This document shows, piece after piece, positions 52,695 to 63,527 of a DNA stretch of 64,000 nt. Every line of letters starts with the position of its first letter. Within the stretch, counting starts at the first letter, position 1. The notes below the pieces were generated by a model, which worked only from the letters and a program-made list of their open reading frames with translations, searched no databases and was not told the origin of the DNA. Origin of the DNA: CAVZRC01 sp963777695 (GTDB lineage Bacteria; Planctomycetota; Planctomycetia; Isosphaerales; Isosphaeraceae); the NCBI GenBank assembly GCA_963777695.1, contig CAVZRC010000003.1:4588001-4652000 (forward strand). The letters run 5' to 3'. Made by a program: the position numbers and the translations under genes.

Positions 52695-55600
52695 ATGAGC
52701 CAGCCCGACGACCTCACATTCGACCACTCCGGTCGCGCCTCGCATGAGCCAGAGGCCGACTCTCCGACCGAGTCCGCGGCGGCGATCGTCAGCATCCTGG
52801 ACCGATATATGGCCGGGCTCCAGTCGGGGGAAGCCCCGGATCGCGCGCAACTGCTCGCAGCCCATGCCGAGCTGGCCTCCCAGCTCGAGGAATGCCTGGC
52901 AGGCATCGAGTTCGTCCACGGCGCCACCAGTGCGACGGCCGAGCATCCGGGATCGCTGGGGGAGTTCCGGATCATTCGCGAGCTCGGCCGGGGTGGCATG
53001 GGCGTGGTCTACGAGGCCGAGCAGACCACGCTCCACCGCCACGTGGCGCTGAAGGTCCTTCGGTACGGCGCCGTGTCCGATGAGGAGGCGATGCAACGGT
53101 TCCGCCGCGAGGCCGAGACCGTCGCCCGGCTGCACCACACCAATATCGTGCCGATCTTCGCCGTCGGCTGCGAGCGGGGCGTGCATTACTACGCCATGCA
53201 GTACATCGAGGGCCTCAGCCTGGCCGACGTCCTGGAGGAGAGCCATCGGACTAAGGAGTCGTTGGCGCCCGAAGACGTCGCGCGGTGGCGCTCGCGGCGG
53301 CCGAAGCCCTGGCCCACGCCCATCAGCGTGGGGTCATCCACCGCGACATCAAGCCGTCGAACCTGCTCATCGACGGCGAGGGCGTCGTCTGGCTGACCGA
53401 CTTCGGCCTGGCCAAGCGGACCGACGAGGCGACGCTGACCGTGACCGGCACACTCATGGGCACCCCGCGCTACATGAGCCCCGAACAGGCCGAGTCGCTC
53501 GTCCGCCCGGTCGACCATCGCACCGACCTCTATAGCCTGGGTGCATCGCTCTACGAGCTGGCCACCGGCCGGCCGGTCTTCCAATCCTCCACGCCCCACG
53601 GCGTGATCGCCCAGATCCTGACCTCCGAGCCCGAGCGGCCCCGGCAGATCCGCCCGGACCTGCCCCGAGACCTCGAGACGATCATCCTCACCTGCATGGC
53701 CAAGGAGCCGTCGCGGCGATATCCATCCGCCCGGGCGCTCGCCGATGACCTCAGGGCCGTGCTCGACGCCCGGCCGATCCGGGCCCGGCGCGTCCCGCTC
53801 CCCGAGCGCGTGGTGCGTTACATCCGCAAGCGGAAGAAGGCGATCGGTGCGGCGGCGGTCGGCATCGCGGCCACCGTCCTGTTGATGCTCGTGGCCGTGC
53901 TCGGCTGGCGGTCCTACAGCGATTGGCGGCTCGGCCGGATCGAGCTGACGACCGACGGCTCGCCCCTGACCGGCCGGCTCCTCGCCGGATCGAGCGACGA
54001 GCCGGTCGGCGAGCCGTTCGAATTCGGGTCGCGCACGGTCCTCTCCCTGCCCGGCGGCGACTATCGGCTCCGGCTCACCGGGACCGGACAGCTCGGCCAG
54101 ACCTATCGCATGGCCGTCAATCGCGGCGAGACGCACGCCCATCGGCTCTCGCTCTCCGAGGGTCTCATGATCGTCGGGGACGAGTTCCCGCTCGGGCCCG
54201 CGACCGACGCCCTGGCGCTGACGCCCGGCAAGGCCGATTTCATCCAATGGGATTACGATGCCTTGATACGCCGCGACGGGGCCACCGGCCGACCGATCTG
54301 GGACGCCGCCGTGGCGGTCAACGAAAAGGACCCCGGAGGATCGGACGCACTGAACTGGATGCAACGGCTGGCCCTCGAGGATGATCGCGAGCCGCTCGGC
54401 ACGCTGGTCAAACCGGCGCCGGACCTCGATGGCGACGGCATCGGCGACGTCGTCATGACCTTCGCCCGGACGCCGTCGCTGCTGGCCGTCTCGGGCCGGG
54501 ATGGGGGTATGCTTTGGACCTACTCGGCGGCCGTCAACGGGCTCGGCGGGCCGGATCCTCTCGACCCCGTCAAGTTCGGAGAGGCCATCCGATCGACGAG
54601 TGCGGCCCGAGGTCAACCTCGCCCGGCGATCAAGGGCGGGCGCGTCATCGGGTCGCCGGCCCTGCTCCAGATCGACGGCGATAGCATTCTCGATCTCGTC
54701 GCCCTCTTCTTCGTATTCGACCGGCCGGGCGAGAGCGCCGTGACTTTCGGCGTCGATGGGAGTCTGCTCGACTTCGATCGGGGCCAGCCGGGACGTCGCG
54801 TGATCGCGGCGATCTCCGGCCGGACGGGACGAGCCTTGTGGTCGCGCACGCTCGACGCGAAGGCGCAGTCGCGGAGATGGCTCTGGGACGGGATCAAACG
54901 GACCCAGTGGTTTCAGACGATCCTGCGATTCGATCCGTTCGATAGCGGTATCGCGATCGTCTCGGGTCGGGAGGGGCCGATCCTCGCGCAATTCGCCGAC
55001 TCGGGATGGACCGCTCTTGACCCCGCGACGGGCCGACCGCACGGCCGGGCGATCGACTTCGGCTTCGCGCCTTTGCGGCCGGTCCAGCACGCGGACCTCG
55101 ATGGCGACGGCTCGCCCGAGGTCCTGGCCCTTGGGCCGGCCCCGACCGTCGGCGCCGGATCGCTCTTCCTCGCCGCCTACTCGATCGCGACGGGATTGCC
55201 GATCTGGACCCGCTCCGTGGGCGACCCTCAGTTGAGGCTCGGGGCGCTCCCCCGCGAGTTGCCCATGGTGTCGGACCTGGACGGCGACGGCCGTCCCGAG
55301 GTGCTGGTCCCGGAATCCGGGGCGTTCCCGGTCTACGCGGAGTATCGCGGCCTCGAGGTGCTCGACGGGGCCACCGGGCGGACGCGTTGGTCCCGTCCGA
55401 TGCGCCCCTATACCAAGAACCCCGCCGACGATGGGCTGGTCTATCTGCTCGAGGCGCCGGACCTCGATGGAGATGGCGTCCGCGAGGTCGTGACGGTCTC
55501 CACCTTCCTCGAACGCCTGCAGACCAAGCTCAAGCCGCCGCGAGTCTATGTTGATGCCCTCTCCGGCAAGGATGGACGTCCCCTCTGGGAGTGGCATGGG

Positions 55601-58003
55601 GATGTGCCACCGATCACGACGCCGTGGGTCGGGAGGCCGTGCTGGTGGGGCCTGGGCGCGGACGGCTGGCCGATGCTGGCCGTCCCGATCGGCGGCAAGC
55701 CACCGGCCGAGGACCAGGCCGGCGCGACCGAGAACGACGAGGAGATGCCACCGATGGTCCACATCCTGGCCGCGACGACAGGCCGTGAGGTCCACGCCAT
55801 CGAGGGGCTTTCCCGGCCCCGATCGGCCGACCTGGATGGCGACGGCCTGGACGACCTCTGGGGCTCGGTGCACGGGAAGCTCCGGGCATTCCGCGCCCAG
55901 GTCCCCGACGCCTGGCGCATCCTCGGAGACTACAAGGCGGCCGGGGACCTCGACGGCGACGGCATCGCCGACGTCGTCACTCGGCTCCTGGAGGTCCCTT
56001 CCGAGCGCGCCCGCGTCCAGTCGGGAAGTCGTACGGCCGTCGCACGCTCGGGGCGCGACGGGCGGATCCTTTGGGAGACGCGGCTCGACCCCGCGGAAGA
56101 ATGGGTCCGGTCGCCCCATGGAGCCCATTACGAGCCCTCGACCGCGACCCGACCCGATGACGATTTCGACGGCGACGGGACGCCCGACTTGCTGATCCTC
56201 AAGACCCAGCAGCATGGCCGCAAGGGGGGACTGAGTACGAGTCCCGCCATGAGGATGCTCTCCGGACGATCGGGTCGGCTCCTCTGGTCGGGCGAATTGC
56301 GGCTGCCGGGTTACGAGCGTCAGGGCTACTCGGACGTCTGGGCCAACGAAGTCATCCCCGGAGAGAAGCCGGGTAGCCTGGACCTGCTCGTCCTCCACGG
56401 CGGCCAGCTCGGCTATAGCCGTCAGATTTGCGGGCTGGCGCGGCTGTCGGGCTCGAACGGACGCGTGGCCTGGAACATCCCCCTGTCGGAATATGGCACT
56501 CTCAGGGCCGTCGCGTTCGAGGGATTCCGCCGCCCCTTCCTGGACCTCGACGGCGACGGCGGCCCCGACGTCGTCGTGACCGTCCCGGTGGCCGTCAACG
56601 CCTTCGAGAGGCGGGCGATCTCGCTCAAGGACGGCAGGGTCATCTGGACCCGGCCCGCCGGAACACCGATCGAGGGCCAGTTCACATCGGTCGAAGGCGA
56701 TCTCCACGGCGACGGCCGCGCCGAGGTCGTCGCGATCGACAGGCGGATCGATGGGGCGTCCGCCGGCATCCGGTCGTCCGCACTCGACGGTCGCGACGGC
56801 GCGCTCCGATGGGCCTATACGCTCGAGGACATCGGACCGATTTCCGGGGCGAAGTTTCGCGACCTCGGCCTGGCGAACCTCGAAAACAAGGGGCAACGCG
56901 AGGTTTGCTTTATATTCGACCTGGCCGACGGCCGGCATCGGGCGTTGATCCTCGATGCGCGAGGACGGGAGCGTTTCCGTCGCGACCTGACCGGACGATC
57001 GCCGACCATGCAGCCCGCGGACCTCGACGGCGACGGCCGCGACGAGTTGCTGTTCGCGGAAGCGGATCGGGTCTACGCGATGCGTGGCGATTTCAAGGAG
57101 CTCTGGTCAAGGTCGATCTCCGCGCCGGGCCATGATGCGGCTCCTCGTATCATCCCGGCGGGGCCGGGGCGAACGGCGACGGTGATCCTCGACGCGATGA
57201 TCGGTCTCGACGGCGTGACCGGCCAGGCCCGGTGGTCGTCCCAGTCCGCGTCGGGAATCCTCGACGAGGGGAAGGACGGCGGGTTGCCCCGATTGCTCGA
57301 AGGCTCGGGCGATGAGACCATCTGCCGTCTCGCCCTGGCCACGACCCGGGAGGGGGTGTTCGCGCCGGCTCGTGGTCGGATCGCCCGGCCCCGACCCATT
57401 CCGGACGACCCGCGATGGACCCGGCCCGTCCCCTGGGCGTCCGATCAGAATCTCTATTTTCCTCCCGTCATACTGATCTATCTTGGCGCATCGGCCCTGA
57501 TCAACCTGATGCTCCCCCTGGGAATCCTGCGACTGGCGACGCGGCGGCGGGTCTGGAGCCTGCGGTTGCTGCTGGCCCTGCCGGTCGTCGTCGCGATCCC
57601 GATGGCCGTGTTCCTGGCGATCGACGCGATCGAGCCCGTGCCCCACGACCCGCCCTGGATCACGGGCAGCGTGACGACGCTCGCAGGAATTCCGATACTG
57701 GTCTACCCGTGGCAACTGGGGCGGAGCATGGTCCTGGGTCGCTGGAAACGCCTGACGATCCTGGCCTTGCTCCCCATCCTGACATCGATCGCGGTTGGTG
57801 CCGTGAGCCTCTGGGCGGACATGAAACGGATGGCGCCCATCGAGCATTACGCCTGGTCGGGCTGGTTCACCCTGGCCATGCTGGGGACCTACGCGGCGGG
57901 GTCACTGGTCGTGATCGCCTGGGCGGTTCGAGGCACGGTTCGATCGATCAGGCGACTGGGAAGCCTCCTGTTGCGAGGGCATCCGGATCGGGAGCAACGA
58001 TGA
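52695..58003 (+). CDS. Ser/Thr protein kinase fused to FG-GAP repeats and C-terminal membrane helices (frameshifted)
   Basis: The product of about 1769 residues starts with a kinase leader and a kinase domain: GRGGMGVVYEAEQ, VIHRDIKPSNLLI, DFGLAKRT and GTPRYMSPEQAES. A transmembrane helix (AAVGIAATVLLMLVAVLGW) leads to an external region with about nine DLDGDG-type calcium sites (DLDGDGIGDVV, DLDGDGSPEVL, DFDGDGTPDLL), and four to five membrane helices end the chain. The frame shifts near 53280 inside the kinase domain, between APEDVARW and ALAAAEALAHAHQRG. The stop overlaps the ATG of an ECF sigma gene. The fusion suggests a receptor kinase with a beta-propeller sensor and a dedicated sigma factor. 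Confidence 0.86.
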
Positions 58004-58586
58004 ACGAGCCGGGTGACGCACCCGCCGTGACGGGCGATCTGGAGCGTTATCGAAGCTGGCTGGGACTCCTGGCTCGGCTCCAGGTCGAGCCGCGGTTCCG
58101 CGCAAGTTCGACCCGTCGGATATCGTCCAGCAGACGTTGCTCGAAGCGGTGCGGGACTGGTCGAGCTACCGAGGCGAGAACGAGGCCGAGCTGGCGGCCT
58201 GGCTGCGTCAGATCCTGGCCCACGTCCTCTTGCACGAGATCCGCCGATACGGCGGCACCGCGCGGCGCGACCTCGGCCGCGAGGTCTCGCTGGAGGAGGC
58301 GCTGGCCGAATCGTCCCGGCGTCTCGGATCGGCGCTGGCTGCGCCGGGCTCGTCGCCGAGCGAGCAGGCCGGTCGCCACGAGCAGGAGCGGTGCCTGGCC
58401 GACGCTCTTGCACGGCTCCCCGCCGAATATGCCGAGATCATCCTGTTGCGCAACGTCGAGGGACTGTCCCACGAGGAAGCCGCCCGCCGGATGGGGCGAG
58501 GCGCCGGCGCCGTGCGCATGCTCTGGGTCCGGGCGCTGGCCCGACTCCGCCGGGAGCTGGAATCCCCTCCGGATCGGGAATGCTGA
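58000..58586 (+). CDS. ECF-type sigma factor (frameshifted)
   Basis: The protein of about 195 residues has region 2 (KFDPSDIVQQTLLEAVRDW, then ELAAWLRQILAHVLLHEIRR) and region 4 (ALARLPAEYAEIILLRNVEGL, then HEEAARRMGRGAGAVRMLWV). The frame shifts near 58100, where VEPRFR continues as KFDPSDIVQQT. The ATG overlaps the kinase stop in ATGA, so here the kinase precedes the sigma gene, opposite to the order at 11.1 kb. Coupling suggests that the FG-GAP kinase and this sigma factor form one signalling unit. Confidence 0.82.
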
Positions 58587-58693
58587 TCGGCCCGGGCTGA
58601 GCCTCGCACGCCGGGGCGTCGGTTGACCAGCGGCTCCTGCGGCCTACCATATCAGGGTGCCCGAACCCGAGTCGTCCGCATGTCGAGAAAACG

Positions 58694-59167
58694 ATGGATC
58701 CTCAAGACATTCAACCGGTTCCTGCTCTCCGGTCCGAACGGACGGCGGTCTTGTTGATCGCCCACGGCAGCCGTCAGCCTTCGGCCAACGACGACCTGCA
58801 CGACCTGGCGGCGAGGCTGTCGGCCTCGGGGGATTACCCGATCGTCGAGGCGTGCTTCCTTGAACTGGCCGAGCCCGACATCCCCACCGGGGGTAGCCGT
58901 TGCGTAGCCTGGGGAGCAACCGTCGTGTTGATGATCCCGTATTTCCTCTCGGCGGGCGTCCACCTCCGCCGCGACCTCACTGCCGCCCGCGATGAGTTGT
59001 CGCAACGATATCCGAAAGTCGATTTCCGTCTAGGGCCGCCACTCGGGCCGCATCCTTTGCTCGATTCACTGGTTGCGGCGCGAATCCGAGAGATAGAGGG
59101 GTCGCTCTCCGGAACGCGTACCGATTCGTTACCTCCGACGGTGGACTCGGTTGTCGCCCCGGCGTAG
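58694..59167 (+). CDS. cbiX: Sirohydrochlorin chelatase CbiX-like
   Basis: The 157-residue protein is a short-form CbiX, which inserts cobalt (or iron or nickel in relatives) into sirohydrochlorin. The motif LLIAHGSRQPSANDDLHDLA carries the conserved metal-binding His, and VVLMIPYFLSAGVHLRRDL and LGPPLGPHPLLDSLVAARI follow the family. The single-domain length fits the homodimeric short type. No other cobalamin or siroheme gene is adjacent. The 3' end overlaps the start of a small DUF104 gene by 17 bases. Confidence 0.85.
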   Translation: MDPQDIQPVPALRSERTAVLLIAHGSRQPSANDDLHDLAARLSASGDYPIVEACFLELAEPDIPTGGSRCVAWGATVVLMIPYFLSAGVHLRRDLTAARDELSQRYPKVDFRLGPPLGPHPLLDSLVAARIREIEGSLSGTRTDSLPPTVDSVVAPA

Positions 59168-59384
59168 CATCACGATCCAGGCCAGTTACAAAAAGGGAGT
59201 GCTCGTACCCGATCAGCCGCTCGACCTGGCGGACCATGAACGAGTACGACTCACGATCGAGCGTGCCCCGGCGCCACCCGCCTTGAAGGACATGCGGTGG
59301 TGGCGCAACCACCGCATCCAGATTGATCCGGAGCGAGCCAAGGAGATCGCCTCGTCACCTGAGTTCCTGCCGGAGGAATGCTGA
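59151..59384 (+). CDS. DUF104 / AF2212-like antitoxin family protein
   Basis: The 77-residue product begins MSPRRSITIQASYKKGVLVP and continues DQPLDLADHERVRLTIE, the typical DUF104 beta-hairpin core, then a helical tail (PERAKEIASSPEFLPEE). Family members are thought to be antitoxins of PIN-domain (VapC) toxins. No PIN toxin follows, so this copy is an orphan. The frame opens with TTG at 59151, inside cbiX; no better start is visible. Confidence 0.65.
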   Translation: MSPRRSITIQASYKKGVLVPDQPLDLADHERVRLTIERAPAPPALKDMRWWRNHRIQIDPERAKEIASSPEFLPEEC

Positions 59385-59633
59385 CAGGGCCTTCGAGTTC
59401 ATTGCATAAAGCGTATCTTCCTCCAACAAAATCACTTGTAACGAGCAATACGGCCTGGACGCCGCCGATCCCTCCGACTCCCCCAATCCGCCCACCCGCA
59501 ACCGCCATTGACACGATTCGTGACAGGCACTAGCGTGCGTCGTCCGATATCTCCAGGGAAGGAGATCACGCACATCGAAGGGTGGGTGAACTAACCTTCG
59601 CATCCGCCGGAGGCGTCAAAGGAGTGATCGCCG

Positions 59634-60800
59634 ATGAGTGTCCCCCCGAAATCCGTGGCTGTCCCGGCCCTCGATCTCAAGGCGCAGTATCAGAGGATTC
59701 GAGACGAGATCGAGCCTGTGATCCGAGGCGTACTCGAGAGCCAGATGTTCATCCAGGGGCCCGAAGTCGAGCAGCTCGAGAACGAGCTGGCCGAATTCTG
59801 CGGGGCCGCCCGCGGGATCGGCTGCGCGTCGGGAACCGACGCCCTGCTGCTCCCCCTCATGGCCTTGGGCGTCGGGCCGGGTGACGAGGTGATCACCACG
59901 CCCTACTCGTTCTTCGCCACCGCCGGATCGATCTGGCGTACCGGCGCGAGACCGGTCTTCGTCAACATCGAGCCCGACACCTACAATATCGACCCGACGC
60001 GGATCGAAGCGGCCATCACCCCGAGGACCCGCGTCATCATCCCGGTCCATCTCTACGGCCAGGCCGCGGAGATGGATCCGATCCTCGAGATCGCCAGCAA
60101 GCACGACCTGTTCGTGCTCGAGGACGCCGCCCAGGCCATCGGCGCCGCCTACAAGGGACGCCAGGCCGGCACGATCGGTCAGGCCGCCGCCTTCAGCTTC
60201 TACCCGTCGAAGAACCTGGGCGGGTTCGGAGACGGCGGCATGATGACGACCGACGACCCGGTGCTGGGCCGCAAACTCGCCCGGCTACGCGTCCACGGCA
60301 TGGAGCCCAAGTATCACCATCATGAGATCGGGATCAACTCGCGGCTCGACGCCCTCCAGGCGGCGATCCTCCGCGTCAAGCTCCGGCATCTCGAGGCGTG
60401 GACCCTCCAGCGTCGCGAATCCGCCGCGCGCTACATGGCCCTCTTCCAGGCCCATGGGCTCACCGATCTCGTGACCCTCCCGTCCGAGCGGCCGGGATGC
60501 TATCACGTCTTCAATCAATATGTCGTCCGCATCCCCGCCCCGGTGCGCGACCCCCTCCGCGAATTCCTGACGAGCCGGCAGATCGGGACCGAGATCTATT
60601 ACCCGATCCCGCTCCACTTGCAGCCGTGCTTCGCCATGCTCGGTCACCGGCCCGGCGACTTCCCCGAGGCGGAAGCGGCCGCGAGCGAGACCCTGGCGCT
60701 GCCCATGTACCCGGAGCTCACCGACGAGCAGCAGCGCTACGTCGTGGGCTCGATCCGCCAATTCCTCGACGGGCATGGGCACGCCCATCTGGCGGCTTGA
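59634..60800 (+). CDS. DegT/DnrJ/EryC1/StrS family aminotransferase
   Basis: The 388-residue PLP enzyme transfers an amino group to a keto-sugar nucleotide, usually for surface polysaccharides or glycans. The cofactor site is intact: IGCASGTDALLLPLMAL, VLEDAAQAIGAAYKG, and the lysine in FSFYPSKNLGGFGDGG. Substrate-side motifs include HHHEIGINSRLDALQAAIL and TEIYYPIPLHLQ. The length is normal for WecE/WbpE-like enzymes. It lies alone, with no glycosyltransferase nearby, and converges with a sigma factor gene. The exact sugar is unknown. Confidence 0.92.
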   Translation: MSVPPKSVAVPALDLKAQYQRIRDEIEPVIRGVLESQMFIQGPEVEQLENELAEFCGAARGIGCASGTDALLLPLMALGVGPGDEVITTPYSFFATAGSIWRTGARPVFVNIEPDTYNIDPTRIEAAITPRTRVIIPVHLYGQAAEMDPILEIASKHDLFVLEDAAQAIGAAYKGRQAGTIGQAAAFSFYPSKNLGGFGDGGMMTTDDPVLGRKLARLRVHGMEPKYHHHEIGINSRLDALQAAILRVKLRHLEAWTLQRRESAARYMALFQAHGLTDLVTLPSERPGCYHVFNQYVVRIPAPVRDPLREFLTSRQIGTEIYYPIPLHLQPCFAMLGHRPGDFPEAEAAASETLALPMYPELTDEQQRYVVGSIRQFLDGHGHAHLAA

Positions 60801-60818
60801 AGGGCCGCGGCGAGGCGC

Positions 60819-61565
60819 CTAGTTCCACGCCTCGCCGCGCGTCCTGTCGCCGAGACCGGTCGCCTCGGCATACTCGCGACCCAGCGATTCGAGGGCATCC
60901 CGGTGCAGTCGTGACAGGTACGCCTTGGAGTAACCCAACTGGGCCGCGGCCTCATCCTGCGTCTTGCCGTCGAGATAGATCAGTCGGCATGCCGAGGCCT
61001 GCGCCTTCGGCAGGCGTCGGAAGTACGATTCCAGCTCCTCGGTCTCCTCGAGATCGGATCCATCCGGCGGCGCCACCAACGCGTCAAGTTCTGACGCCCG
61101 AGCTTCGTCATGAAGAGCCAGGCGGCGGTACCTCGGACCCAGGGCCGCGTCGTCCTTCCGGGTCAACCCCATCAACGACCGACGGCAATCGAGCAGCGCG
61201 CCGCGGATCCGATGGCGGGCGAACGCGACGAAGCTCACCTTCAGCGACGGATCGAACGTCCGGGCAGCCTCCACCAGCGCCACGTAGGCCACCGACTTGA
61301 ATTCGTCGCGGTCCATCGCTGAAAACCTCGCCTGACGGACCATCGAAGCCGCCAGTGACATGTACTGCGAGGCCAATTCACGCTGCTCCTCCGTCAGCGG
61401 ATTCCGACGGCTATCCGGGTTGCATCGCGACGGATAGGTCCCCCCGCGTCCCGAGTCGTCCACCGTCGTCCGGTTCGCGGCCGACGTCCGATTCGGATTG
61501 GTCTTCGCCGGGTAGCCTCGCCCGCACTCGCCGCGTCGCCGCTCGATCATCGTCGCGCCATTCAC
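60819..61565 (-). CDS. Sigma-70 family RNA polymerase sigma factor
   Basis: The 248-residue protein resembles group 3 sigma factors (FliA/SigB/WhiG-like). Region 2 reads LASQYMSLAASMVRQARFS, then RDEFKSVAYVALVEAARTFD and SFVAFARHRIRGALLDCRR; region 4 reads YFRRLPKAQASACRLIYLDG, then EAAAQLGYSKAYLSRLHRDAL. Region 3 is short and the first 55 residues are disordered. The GTG at 61565 is chosen because GAGGTGAAG precedes it; ATG 61550 is an alternative. No anti-sigma gene is adjacent. Confidence 0.82.
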   Translation of the reverse strand: MNGATMIERRRGECGRGYPAKTNPNRTSAANRTTVDDSGRGGTYPSRCNPDSRRNPLTEEQRELASQYMSLAASMVRQARFSAMDRDEFKSVAYVALVEAARTFDPSLKVSFVAFARHRIRGALLDCRRSLMGLTRKDDAALGPRYRRLALHDEARASELDALVAPPDGSDLEETEELESYFRRLPKAQASACRLIYLDGKTQDEAAAQLGYSKAYLSRLHRDALESLGREYAEATGLGDRTRGEAWN

Positions 61566-62095
61566 GCTTCACCTCGTCGTGATTGGAGAAAGCCAATTGC
61601 TCTGTCACCGTCCCGTTTTCAAAGTCCCATTCGGTGGTACCGAACACGAGAATCGAACGTGCGCTCCTCGGGAGTTCCTGTGTGCCCGTTGAAGACGTGA
61701 CACAGGCACTCGATCAAGACATCGCGACCCCTCGAGACACTCGGCTCGAGTTACGAAGCCATCCTCCCGGCGTCTCCTCCTGGAACTCGCGAAGAGTTTG
61801 AAGTGGAATTCATGCTCGAGATGCTGAAGAATCAACCAGTCAACTTCCGTAGCAAAGCTCGGAGTCTACTGTTGTTCTGATCACTCTACTCCGGGTCGGA
61901 CGATCCGAGCAGCTTCGTCAGACTTTGACGGTTCTTCCTAATTAGAGGATTCTCTCGGTCTTATTAGCCACTTGATCGAGAAAACTTAGGAAGGCTAACA
62001 GCTTTGTTGAACTAATTATGGTACATTTTGCCAATGGTAAGTTGGGTGTTTTCCTAAATCAGGAAAACAATCCCGTCTAGGGGATCTGGATTGGT
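61566..62095. other. Less GC-rich intergenic region
   Basis: The 530 bases between the sigma gene and mutY are divergent promoter territory. The part from about 61860 to 62090 is clearly less GC-rich than the rest of the window (for example TAATTAGAGG and GAACTAATTATGG). I see no gene in it. A tRNA-like fragment near 61640-61700 does not fold. Confidence 0.5.
62048..62068. promoter_or_regulatory. Perfect 8-bp inverted repeat upstream of mutY
   Basis: GTTTTCCT and AGGAAAAC flank a 5-base centre (AAATC), ending 27 bases before the mutY start. It could be an operator or a small hairpin in the leader. No regulator can be assigned. Confidence 0.45.
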
Positions 62096-63296
62096 ATGGC
62101 GAACAAGAAGGAACGCGAGGAAAACCTCGTGAGGAAGGGAGCGGAGAAGGGAACCGGAGCGGAGCCCGGGGATGCGGAGCTAGATCGGGATGCGACATGG
62201 ATCGCCCGGGTCCAGAAAAGCTTAGTGGGTTGGTATCTCGAGGCAGGACGGACGCTGCCATGGCGGATCGACCGAAATCCCTATCGAATCCTGGTCTCCG
62301 AGCTGATGCTCGTCCAGACTACGGTCGCCGCGGTGATCCCTTATTTCGAGAGGTTCTTGCTCCAATTCCCGGACATCCGGTCTTTGGCTGAGGCCGAAGA
62401 GTCCGAAGTACTGAAAGCCTGGGAGGGCCTGGGCTATTACCGTCGGGCCAGGCACCTGCATGCGGCAGTGCAGCAGGTCGTCCGCCAGCACGGCGGGATG
62501 ATCCCGGACGATCCGGAGGCGATCCGGGCGCTGCCGGGAGTCGGGCGCTATATCGCCGGGGCGGTCATGTCATTCGCGTTCGATCGCCCAGAGCCCATCG
62601 TCGAAGCCAATAGCCAACGCGTCTTCGCGCGATTGCTGGCCTTGCGAAGCGACCTCAAGGCCGCGTCCACGCGCGAGCGCATCTGGCAAGCAGCCGAGCG
62701 GTTGGTGCCAGCCCAGGACGCCGGGGCATTCAACCAGGCATTGATGGATCTCGGTGCGATGATCTGCACGCCCCGGCAGCCAAGTTGCTTGATCTGTCCA
62801 TTGTCGGCGCTCTGCCGGGCGCGTGAGCGGGGTCTCCAGGACGAGATACCGATCGCGACCACGAAACCCCCGCCGTTCATCGTCACAGAGGCCTGCGCGG
62901 TGGTGGTGCGCCAGGGCAAGGTCCTGATCGTGCAGCGAGGCCGGGGGCGACTCTGGGAGCAGTTCTGGGAGTTCCCGACCATCCACGTCGAAGGAGCCGA
63001 CCCGGCGGGCCGTTCGTTCGGTAGCCCGGTTGAACTGGCCGAGGGTGTCCGTCGTCTGACGGGGATCCGGTCCGAGATCGGACCGCACCTGACGGACATC
63101 CGATACAGCGTCACCAACCACCGGGCGACGCTGCGGGTTTTTCGGGCGAACGCCCGCTCGGGCACGCTCGAGCCGGGGCCGGGCCTGGTCGAACGCCCGA
63201 TGGGTCGGACCGGCCCGCCTGGGCGAGGATACCTTCAGCTCGGCCGGTCAACGATTGATCGCCTGGCTCAATCGGGATCCCGCGCACCTCGCCTGA
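62096..63296 (+). CDS. mutY: A/G-specific adenine glycosylase MutY (frameshifted near the end)
   Basis: The base-excision repair enzyme of about 400 residues removes adenine opposite 8-oxoguanine. It has the catalytic region LPWRIDRNPYRILVSELML, then VQTTVAAVIPYFERFL, the helix-hairpin-helix IRALPGVGRYIAGAV, and VEANSQRVFARL with the catalytic Asp position replaced by Glu/Asn context typical of MutY. The iron-sulfur ligands are spaced C-x6-C-x2-C-x5-C (CTPRQPSCLICPLSALC). A NUDIX-like C-terminal domain follows (LIVQRGRGRLWEQFWEFP). The frame shifts near 63195; the proper end is RWVGPARLGEDTFSSAGQRL and IAWLNRDPAHLA with a TGA at 63294. The N-terminus has about 30 extra charged residues. Confidence 0.9.
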
Positions 63297-63527
63297 GTGG
63301 ACGGGGCAGATCGAAGTGGGTCGATCTCGTCCGGTCCATTGAGACTTGGGTTGAGCTCCTGGCACAGGCCCACCCGCTCAACGATCCCATGGGCTCGCCG
63401 GAAGTGACGGCGAATGGGACGACCATCCCATCGAGATTGGACCATTGCACATTGGAACGACCGACGTTCGGACCCCTCGACTCGTGAGGCGAAATCATCA
63501 AATAGTTTATGCGCGTAATTTGATGCA

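Noticed and set aside
61640..61715. tRNA-like fragment on the minus strand (CACGTTCGATTCTCGTG near a TACCA)
   Set aside because: A T-loop-like sequence is present, but the T stem, acceptor stem and anticodon arm do not pair in a standard fold.
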